Assembly (NCBI GenBank): GCA_032718475.1
Contig: JAUCBJ010002981.1
Coordinates: forward strand, 1 to 23,533
From: Nemertoderma westbladi
Lineage: Eukaryota; Xenacoelomorpha; Nemertodermatida; Nemertodermatidae
Direction of reading: 5' to 3'
Length of the DNA stretch: 23,533 nt
Shown: positions 9,382 through 18,663 of the stretch, piece after piece
How the letters are laid out: the number at the start of each line of letters is the position of its first letter
Position numbering within the stretch: the first letter of the stretch is position 1
The notes under the pieces: model-generated
Seen by the model: the letters and a program-made list of their open reading frames with translations, nothing else
Databases searched by the model: none
What the model was told of the DNA's origin: nothing
Program-made: the position numbers and the translations under genes

Positions 9382-11283
9382 AACCCCGCATACACAGCCG
9401 AACGCTACAATCCCTTAATCAGCACTAACCACCGCATACACAGCCGACCGCTAGAATCCCATAATCAGCACTAACCACCGCATACACAGCCGACCGCTAC
9501 AATCCCTTAATCAGCACTAACCACCGCATACACAACCGAACGCTACAATCCCTTAATCAGCACTAACCACCGCATACACAGCCGACCGCTAGAATCCCAT
9601 AATCAGCACTAACCACCGCATACACAGCCGACCGCTAGAATCCCATAATCAGCACTAACCACCGCATACACAGCCGACCGCTACAATCCCTTAATCAGCA
9701 CTAACAACCGCATACACAGCCGACCGCTACAATCCCTTAATCAGCACTAACCACCGCATACACAGCCGACCGCTACAATCCCTTAATCAGCACTAACCAC
9801 CGCATACACAGCCGACCGCTACAATCCCTTAATCAGCACTAACCACCGCATACACAGCCGACCGCTACAATCCCTTAATCAGCACTAACCACCGCATACA
9901 CAGCCGACCGCTACAATCCCTTAATCAGCACTAACCACCGCATACACAGCCGACCGCTACAATCCCTTAATCAGCACTAACCACCGCATACACAGCCGAC
10001 CGCTACAATCCCTTAATCAGCACTAACCACCGCATACACAGCCGACCGCTACAATCCCTTAATCAGCACTAACCACCGCATACACAGCCGACCGCTACAA
10101 TCCCTTAATCAGCACTAATCACCGCATACACAGCCGACAGCTACAATCCCTTAATCAGCACTAACCACCGCATACACAGCCGACCGCTACAATCCCTTAA
10201 TCAGCACTAACCACCGCATACACAGCCGACCGCTACAATCCCTTAATCAGCACTAACAACCGCATACACAGCCGACCGCTACAATGCCTTAATCAGCACT
10301 AACCACCGCATACACAGCCGACCGCTACAATCCCTTAATCAGCACTAATCACCGCATACACAGCCGACAGCTACAATCCCTTAATCAGCACTAACCACCG
10401 CATACACAGCCGACCGCTACAATCCCTTAATCAGCACTAATCACCGCATACACAGCCGACAGCTACAATCCCTTAATCAGCACTAACCACCGCATACATA
10501 CAGCCGAACGCTACAATCCCTGAATCAGCACTAACAACCGCATACACAGCCGACAGCTACTATCCCTTAATCAGCACTAACCACCGCATACACAACCGAA
10601 CGCTACAATCCCTTAATCAGCACTAACAACCGCATACACAGCCGACCGCTACAATCCCTTAATCAGCACTAACCACCGCATACACAGCCGACCGCTACAA
10701 TCCCTTAATCAGCACTAACCACCGCATACACAGCCGACCGCTACAATCCCTTAATCAGCACTAACCACCGCATACACAGCCGACCGCTACAATCCCTTAA
10801 TCAGCACTAACCACCGCATACACAGCCGACCGCTACAATCCCTTAATCAGCACAAACCACCGCATACACAGCCGACCGCTACAATCCCTTAATCAGCACT
10901 AATCACCGCATACACAGCCGACAGCTACAATCCCTTAATCAGCACTAACCACCGCATACACAGCCGAACGCTACAATCCCTGAATCAGCACTAACAACCG
11001 CATACACAGCCGACAGCTACTATCCCTTAATCAGCACTAACCACCGCATACACAGCCGAACGCTACAATCCCTTAATCAGCACTAACAACCGCATACACA
11101 GCCGAACGCTACAATCCCTTAATCAGCACTAACCACCGCATACACAGCCGACCGCTACAATCCCTTAATCAGCACTAACCACCGCATACACAGCCGACCG
11201 CTACAATCCCTTAATCAGCACTAACCACCGCATACACAGCCGACCGCTACAATCCCTTAATCAGCACTAACCACCGCATACAC
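9382..11283 (+). repeat. 46-bp satellite array, left block (about 41 monomers)
   Basis: The monomer begins ACCACCGCATACACAGCCG and ends TTAATCAGCACTA. From the first CCGCA (9386) to the last (11274) is 1,888 bp, which is 41 monomers of 46 plus one 2-bp insertion (CATA doubled near 10491). Variant monomers (AATCACC with GACAGC, ACAACC with CTACTATC, CTGAATC, CACAAACC) come in a fixed order, showing higher-order structure. The array is non-coding, since 46 is not a multiple of three and stops recur. The plus strand is C/A-rich, with roughly 19 C to 5 G per monomer. Confidence 0.97.
11273..11283. repeat. Target-site duplication, left copy (11 bp)
   Basis: ACCGCATACAC sits directly left of the retrotransposon and is repeated at 12766-12776 on its right. 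The satellite continues after the right copy as if it followed the left one. Confidence 0.88.
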
Positions 11284-12765
11284 TACTAGGATCGGCATGC
11301 TGCATTGCAGCTGCATTTTTAAGAATGCTGTGCCGGCTTGTCAACAAAATTGCACCGCCACAACTCCCTATCACCCATGACATTTGCTAGATCATCCGCA
11401 TCTTTAAGGCCAGTGTCCTTTAAGATGCGTCTCAAGAAAGTCATGGGCTGTCCACCATGCTTATTCACTCCATGAGGCTGCCAAAGTACAAGATTATGCA
11501 CTGGCTGGTCCTCACGGCGAAAGCAATGTCCTGCAAAGCGGAGGCGATTTTGTTCTAGTGTCAAGCTTGGGGGAACCAATGAGACACCTCCAATGTTATA
11601 TAGTGTCTGGTTGGAGATGTGTGCATTGTACTTGACACAATGTACCCGGCGTAGCATTCTTGTGAATGTGCCATCCAGAGATTTGGTGTCCTCAGCAGTT
11701 AGAGCCCAGCATGGACTCCCGTAGAGGAGTACTGGAACTACTGCTGCTCTGAATAATCGGACCTTAAGTTTCCGATTAATTCTAGGTGACTTCCAAATCC
11801 TGGAAAGCCTATTCAAGGCTGCCCATGCCTTTCCCTTACGTATTCGAAGGTCCTCACCTGACTTCCGGATCCATGATCCCAGGTAACAGAAGTCGTCCAC
11901 ATGCTCAAGCATACCATCCTTTGAGCTTATGCTCATCCGATCAGAGACTTGCTGAGGACTTTCAAAGTTAACTGTCAGAATTTTTGTCTTTCTGGAGTTA
12001 ATAAAAAGACCAACACTAGAAGCAGCATGTTCTAATGAGCTGAGGAGCCGCTGGGCTCCCTCTAATGATTCTGAGAGTACTCCTAAGTCATCAGCAAAGT
12101 CTAGATCAGTTAGGTACTTGGCAGGATTTCCTCGACTTCTGGAGCCAGTAGGTGGAGTTATCATCACCCCATCATCATTATGATGATCTAAGGACATGCG
12201 TAGAACATAGTCAACCACAATAATGAACAAGAATGGTGCAAGTGTGTCTCCTTGGAGGACGCCCCATAACACTTCAAATGGTTCTGTGTCACCATCAACA
12301 GTAGACACAAATGTTGTCGAACCATCGTATACTGATCTGATTGCTGCAATAATTTCATCAGGAATCCCATATAATGAAAGTATGCTGAACATACGTGAGC
12401 GAGAGACTGAATCAAAGGCCTTGAAGAAGTCAACAAATATAACAGCCAGATGCCTGTCTTTCTTTTTTGATAACTCTTCAATTATCCTTCTAAGTGCCAA
12501 AATGGGCTCCATGGTCCCACGACCTTTACGGAACCCATTCTGATTTCCACGTAGCAGTCTCTCAATGGGATCCCTGATGCGATTTAATAGAATTCTATTG
12601 TATAGTTTTGCAGCAATCGAGATCAATGAGATTCCCCGAAAAGAACCATAGAGTGTTAGGTTGCCCTTCTTGGGAACTGGCACCAACTTATTTGTTTTCA
12701 TTTCTTGTGGGACTCTTGTTGTACGGTACATGTCTACTATGATGGGATAGATGAGCTTTAAAAAA
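11284..12765 (-). mobile_element. 5'-truncated non-LTR retrotransposon (RTE/LINE-type) inside the satellite
   Basis: The 1,482-bp insertion lies between two copies of ACCGCATACAC and carries a reverse transcriptase on the minus strand. Its 3' end (11284) has no poly(A) tail and only about 35 bp after the stop codon, as is common for RTE-like elements. The 5' end is cut within the reverse transcriptase, so the endonuclease is missing, which is the usual result of incomplete target-primed reverse transcription. The flanking satellite resumes with an exact 46-bp register once the element and one duplication copy are removed. The clade assignment comes from motif style only. Confidence 0.9.
11319..12765 (-). 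CDS. Reverse transcriptase, C-terminal part of a non-LTR retrotransposon ORF (partial)
   Basis: The frame is uninterrupted from the truncated 5' end to a TAA at 11319-11321. The open frame runs a few codons into satellite at its start, and that GTG is not a real initiation site. Counting from there, residues 45-65 carry FRGISLISIAAKLYNRIL, and motif A is at 112-123 (VIFVDFFKAFDS, with the catalytic Asp). QGDTLAP is at 175-181, the FADD catalytic box at 227-230, and YLGSW lies further on. The C-terminal region has the FAGHCFRREDQPV pattern seen in RTE-like proteins. All visible catalytic residues are present and there is no stop or frameshift, so the copy is probably young. It lacks the N-terminal endonuclease and any promoter, so it should be inactive. 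Confidence 0.9.
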
Positions 12766-12776
12766 ACCGCATACAC
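12766..12776. repeat. Target-site duplication, right copy (11 bp)
   Basis: ACCGCATACAC matches 11273-11283. Part of the seven-A run before it (12760-12766) could belong to the element end or to the duplication, so the boundary is uncertain by one base. Confidence 0.88.
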
Positions 12777-15700
12777 AGCCGACCGCTACAATCCCTTAAT
12801 CAGCACAAACCACCGCATACACAGCCGACCGCTACAATCCCTTAATCAGCACTAATCACCGCATACACAGCCGACAGCTACAATCCCTTAATCAGCACTA
12901 ACCACCGCATACACAGCCGAACGCTACAATCCCTGAATCAGCACTAACAACCGCATACACAGCCGACAGCTACTATCCCTTAATCAGCACTAACCACCGC
13001 ATACACAGCCGAACGCTACAATCCCTTAATCAGCACTAACAACCGCATACACAGCCGAACGCTACAATCCCTTAATCAGCACTAACCACCGCATACACAG
13101 CCGACCGCTACAATCCCTTAATCAGCACTAACCACCGCATACACAGCCGACCGCTACAATCCCTTTATCAGCACTAACCACCGCATACACAGCCGACCGC
13201 TACAATCCCTTAATCAGCACTAACCACCGCATACACAGCCGACCGCTACAATCCCTTAATCAGCACTAACCACCGCATACACAGCCGACCGCTACAATCC
13301 CTTAATCAGCACTAACCACCGCACACACAGCCGACCGCTACAATCCCTTAATCAGCACTAACCACCGCATACACAGCCGACCGCTACAATCCCTTAATCA
13401 GCACTAACCACCGCATACACAGCCGACCGCTACAATCCCTTAATCAGCACTAACCACCGCATACACAGCCGACCGCTACAATCCCTTAATCAGCACTAAC
13501 CACCGCATACACAGCCGACCGCTACAATCCCTTAATCAGCACTAACCACCGCATACACAGCCGACCGCTACAATCCCTTAATCAGCACTAATCACCGCAT
13601 ACACAGCCGACAGCTACAATCCCTTAATCAGCACTAACCACCGCATACACAGCCGACCGCTACAATCCCTTAATCAGCACTAATCACCGCATACACAGCC
13701 GACAGCTACAATCCCTTAATCAGCACTAACCACCGCATACATACAGCCGAACGCTACAATCCCTGAATCAGCACTAACAACCGCATACACAGCCGACAGC
13801 TACTATCCCTTAATCAGCACTAACCACCGCATACACAACCGAACGCTACAATCCCTTAATCAGCACTAACAACCGCATACACAGCCGACAGCTACTATCC
13901 CTTAATCAGCACTAACCACCGCATACACAGCCGAACGCTACAATCCCTTAATCAGCACTAACAACCGCATACACAGCCGAACGCTACAATCCCTTAATCA
14001 GCACTAACCACCGCATACACAGCCGACCGCTACAATCCCTTAATCAGCACTAACCACCGCATACACAGCCGACCGCTACAATCCCTTAATCAGCACTAAC
14101 CACCGCATACACAGCCGACCGCTACAATCCCTTAATCAGCACTAACCACCGCATACACAGCCGACCGCTACAATCCCTTAATCAGCACTAACCACCGCAT
14201 ACACAGCCGACCGCTACAATCCCTTAATCAGCACTAATCACCGCATACACAGCCGACAGCTACAATCCCTTAATCAGCACTAACCACCGCATACACAGCC
14301 GACCGCTACAATCCCTTAATCAGCACTAATCACCGCATACACAGCCGACAGCTACAATCCCTTAATCAGCACTAACCACCGCATACATACAGCCGAACGC
14401 TACAATCCCTGAATCAGCACTAACAACCGCATACACAGCCGACAGCTACTATCCCTTAATCAGCACTAACCACCGCATACACAACCGAACGCTACAATCC
14501 CTTAATCAGCACTAACAACCGCATACACAGCCGACCGCTACAATCCCTTAATCAGCACTAACCACCGCATACACAGCCGACCGCTACAATCCCTTAATCA
14601 GCACTAACCACCGCATACACAGCCGACCGCTACAATCCCTTAATCAGCACTAACCACCGCATACACAGCCGACCGCTACAATCCCTTAATCAGCACTAAC
14701 CACCGCATACACAGCCGACCGCTACAATCCCTTAATCAGCACAAACCACCGCATACACAGCCGACCGCTACAATCCCTTAATCAGCACTAATCACCGCAT
14801 AAACAGCCGACAGCTACAATCCCTTAATCAGCACTAACCACCGCATACACAGCCGAACGCTACAATCCCTGAATCAGCACTAACAACCGCATACACAGCC
14901 GACAGCTACTATCCCTTAATCAGCACTAACCACCGCATACACAGCCGAACGCTACAATCCCTTAATCAGCACTAACAACCGCATACACAGCCGAACGCTA
15001 CAATCCCTTAATCAGCACTAACCACCGCATACACAGCCGACCGCTACAATCCCTTAATCAGCACTAACCACCGCATACACAGCCGACCGCTACAATCCCT
15101 TTATCAGCACTAACCACCGCATACACAGCCGACCGCTACAATCCCTTAATCAGCACTAACCACCGCATACACAGCCGACCGCTACAATCCCTTAATCAGC
15201 ACTAACCACCGCATACACAGCCGACCGCTACAATCCCTTAATCAGCACTAACCACCGCACACACAGCCGACCGCTACAATCCCTTAATCAGCACTAACCA
15301 CCGCATACACAGCCGACCGCTACAATCCCTTAATCAGCACTAACCACCGCATACACAGCCGACCGCTACAATCCCTTAATCAGCACTAACCACCGCATAC
15401 ACAGCCGACCGCTACAATCCCTTAATCAGCACTAACCACCGCATACACAGCCGACCGCTACAATCCCTTAATCAGCACTAACCACCGCATACACAGCCGA
15501 CCGCTACAATCCCTTAATCAGCACTAACCACCGCACACACAGCCGACCGCTACAATCCCTTAATCAGCACTAACCACCGCATACACAGCCGACCGCTACA
15601 ATGCCTTAATCAGCACTAACCACCGCATACACAGCCGACCGCTACAATCCCTTAATCAGCACTAACCACCGCATACACAGCCGACCGCTACAATCCCTTA

Positions 15701-16911
15701 ATCAGCACTAACCACCGCATACACAGCCGACCGCTACAATCCCTTAATCAGCACTAACCACCGCATACACAGCCGACCGCTACAATCCCTTAATCAGCAC
15801 TAACCACCGCATACACAGCCGACCGCTACAATCCCTGAATCATCACTAACAACCGCATACACAGCCGAACGCTACAATCCCTTAATCAGCACTAACCACC
15901 GCATACACAGCCGACCGCTACAATGCCTTAATCAGCACTAACCACCGCATACACAGCCGACCGCTACAATCCCTTAATCAGCACTAACCACCGCATACAC
16001 AGCCGAACGCTACAATCCCTTAATCAGCACTAACCACCGCATACACAGCCGACCGCTACAATGCCTTAATCAGCACTAACCACCGCATACACAGCCGACC
16101 GCTACAATCCCTTAATCAGCACTAACCACCGCATACACAGCCGACCGCTACAATGCCTTAATCAGCACTAACCAGCGCATACACAGCCGACCGCTACAAT
16201 CCCTTAATCAGCACTAACAACCGCATACACAGCCGACCGCTACAATGCCTTAATCAGCACTAACCACCGCATACATAGCCGAACGCTGCAATCCCTTAAT
16301 CAGCACTAACCACCGCATACACAGCCGACCGCTACAATCCCTTAATCAGCACTAACCACCGCATACACAGCCGACCGCTACAATCCATGAATCAGCACTA
16401 ACAACCGCATACACAGCCGACCGCTACAATCCCTGAATCAGCACTAACCACCGCACACACAGCCGACCGCTACAATCCCTTAATCAGCACTAACCACCGC
16501 ATACACAGCCGACCGCTACAATCCCTTAATCAGCACTAACCACCGCATACACAGCCGAACGCTACAATCCCTTAATCAGCACTAACCACCGCATACACAG
16601 CCGACCGCTACAATCCCTTAATCAGCACTAACCACCGCATACACAGCCGACAGCTACAATCCCTTAATCAGCACTAACCACCGCATACACAGCCGAACGC
16701 TACAATCCCTTAATCAGCACTAACCACCGCATACACAGCCGAACGCTACAATCCCTTAATCAGCACTAACCACCGCATACACAGCCGACCGCTACAATCC
16801 CTTAATCAGCACTAACCACCGCATACACAGCCGACAGCTACAATCCCTTAATCAGCACTAACCACCGCATACACAGCCGAACGCTACAATCCCTTAATCA
16901 GCACTAACCAC
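12766..16911 (+). repeat. 46-bp satellite array, right block (about 90 monomers)
   Basis: From CCGCA at 12767 to the last at 16865 is 4,098 bp, which is 89 monomers of 46 plus two 2-bp insertions (near 13734 and 14380). The array stops at 16911 after ACTAACCAC. Marker variants recur at constant offsets: CACAAACC at 12804 and 14740 (1,936 bp), CCCTTTATC and CGCACACAC also about 1,936 bp apart, and the CATACATA block at 13734 and 14380 (646 bp). From about 15,500 rightwards the pattern is less ordered. Confidence 0.97.
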
Positions 16912-17340
16912 TGAGCTTCGCCTATTGAACCTCTCAACTTTATTATATTCCCGTTTTACTGTGCTTTTAAACTATTTTTTATTTTTTATATTTTTTATCC
17001 AAATGTTTGGATGTAATAAAAAGAATTAATTTATTAATTCAGTGATCCTGAGAATAATAATTGTAACCTTTTTATTATCAGTTAGACCCTAGTTTGTAAG
17101 ATTGGTTGTGGGTGGCCGGTGGCGATGAACATCTACCTCCATGGGGGGATCATATTAAATCACTAATGTACAAGTCCAAACTGTCTTTACTACGGATACC
17201 GGATAAAAGGGCTTAAATATCTCTCGATAATATTGGACAACGGATAACGGACATCGGTAGATAATGGACCTGGGGGGACAAAGGAACCTTAGACAAGGGT
17301 CATCCCTTCTCAAAACATCCAACAATTTTGGGTTTTGTAA
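16912..17340. other. Non-coding stretch between satellite and inverted repeat
   Basis: AT-rich at first (16912-17090), then mixed. No gene was recognised. The sequence just before 17341 (GGTTTTGTAA) still resembles the matching flank of the right inverted arm (GGGTATGTAG read on the minus strand), so the inverted repeat may extend some way into this stretch. Confidence 0.4.
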
Positions 17341-17792
17341 CCCACCCTCTCAGATTTTTTTCAAAATTGCACTAAGTATTGACCCACATAGGCCTAGTAA
17401 ATTTCGGCATAAAAATTGATAATAATATAGTTATAGGTGAGTTATATCTACAATTACCTATATTTTTAAGTTCACGAAGTTAGCGATAATATTCACGATG
17501 TTGAAGCACCAGTTGTGTCGGAATAAATGTCAAGCTGAAATTTTGGGAAAACATAGACATTAAGTTGAAGTATCTTGTGGCAAAGATTAATTAAAAAAAT
17601 ATGTTGGGTTTTAGGGAAACGTTCAAGGGCGGTGTCACGACTTAGGGTTGTTCTCTGGATCAAGTGAGGGCACTTGAAATATAGTTCACAGCTTCCTGAC
17701 CCCCAAAAATCATCCCCAGATTTTAGTAAAGACTTAATGGTGTGTTAATCCCATTAAATATATGGCCATGGCTAAGTGCACTGTCCGATATC

Positions 17793-17817
17793 GATATATA
17801 TATATATATATACCGAT
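17793..17817. repeat. (AT)n microsatellite inside a GATAT palindrome
   Basis: A run of alternating A and T (about 17794-17812) is flanked by CCGATATCG on the left and ACCGATATAG on the right. Confidence 0.85.
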
Positions 17818-17886
17818 ATAGATAATGAACTACAACTTACACCAAGAATCAGCTACCCCTGATAACATTGATTATTTTTCAGATGA

Positions 17887-18067
17887 GTGTCCTGGGCAAT
17901 ATCAAAAATACAATTAAATTGTATTAATGTCTGCAGCCCCAGCCACAATAGAGACTTTGGGATTAATTGTGATTGTAAATTCTTTGCCATGAGCGACTGT
18001 AAGTCGGCTGTGGATGGTATTGGTGGAACTATTAAGCACCTCACAGCTCGTACTAGCTTACAGAGTG
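17887..18067 (+). pseudogene. Relic coding fragment with DGIGGTxK motif (mobile-element-associated family)
   Basis: The frame from 17887 contains, at 18013-18063, DGIGGTIKHLTARTSLQ. I recognise the D-G-x-G-G-T-x-K-x-L pattern from many uncharacterised multi-copy invertebrate proteins that behave like transposable-element products, usually preceded by an aromatic FFA..H-type segment; here FFAMSDCKSAV stands in that place. Only about 60 codons are recognisable. Sequence downstream of 18070 has no resemblance, and the upstream part is weak. There is an acceptor-like TTTTTCAG just before 17882. This is a fragment, not a gene. I cannot name the superfamily. Confidence 0.5.
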
Positions 18068-18663
18068 ACAGATGGGTTACGCTTGTCTGCGTGGTTGGGT
18101 CGTGGGGTCGCAGTGTGCTACGGCTTAGCGTGGGGGAGGGAGGGTGCTCGTAGCGTTATTACTTGTACGTGTTTCTTCTTCCACCAACAGGGTTGAACGC
18201 AATTTACTAGCACAGTGCTATTCGCGTTTATCCCTTTCCGTAACTTATTGTTTATCTGAGATTCATTACTTTACTCTTATTATAACGGAACAAATAAATC
18301 TAATTGAATTGAATCAGCGCCCAAAATTACCCCATATATGAACCAATTTGCAATTTCAAACCACTAACATTCCTGACTAACATGCGAAGTCATCAGAAAA
18401 CGGCGTCGCTTATGTCGTTCATCGCGAACAAACTTGCGAACTTTAAAAGGCTGTAACTTTTTATCCACTGGACAAAAAATGTTCAACATTTTGTATTTTC
18501 ACTATGTGGGTCAACAGTTGGTGCAATTTTGAAAAAAAATCTGGAGGGTGGGCTACATACCCTGGATGACTTGACATGGAATTACCCACAAGGTTGAATT
18601 GAGGTACCGGGTATACATTTGTTTCACTATAAATCTAGTTAATTAAACTAAAAAAAAGAAAGA
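18068..18663. other. Non-coding DNA and 3' flank of the EPS15 gene
   Basis: This covers the end of the candidate transposon and the 3' side of the minus-strand EPS15 exon. No AATAAA signal was found on the minus strand within about 500 bp after the stop codon, so the polyadenylation site is unassigned. It may use a variant signal or lie farther away. Short plus-strand frames at 18014-18341 have no motif. Confidence 0.4.

Larger units (their letters stand above)
17341..18552. mobile_element. Candidate decayed DNA transposon bounded by ~50-bp inverted repeats
   Basis: The arm 17341-17390 (CCCACCCTC...TTGACCCACATA) recurs inverted at 18503-18552 with roughly 88% identity, allowing one small indel. 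Between them, at 18013-18063, is a short recognisable coding relic (separate entry). An inverted repeat around a coding relic is what a degenerate cut-and-paste transposon would leave. Two copies of an unrelated interspersed repeat in opposite orientation would look similar. No target-site duplication was identified. Confidence 0.45.

Noticed and set aside
12760-12766. Run of seven A as a poly(A) tail of a plus-strand retroelement
   Set aside because: The reverse transcriptase is on the minus strand, so this is the truncated 5' junction, not the 3' end.
9382-16911. Regular repeats resembling a CRISPR array
   Set aside because: The 46-bp units are contiguous with no unique spacers, no cas genes are present, and the context is eukaryotic. 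It is a satellite.
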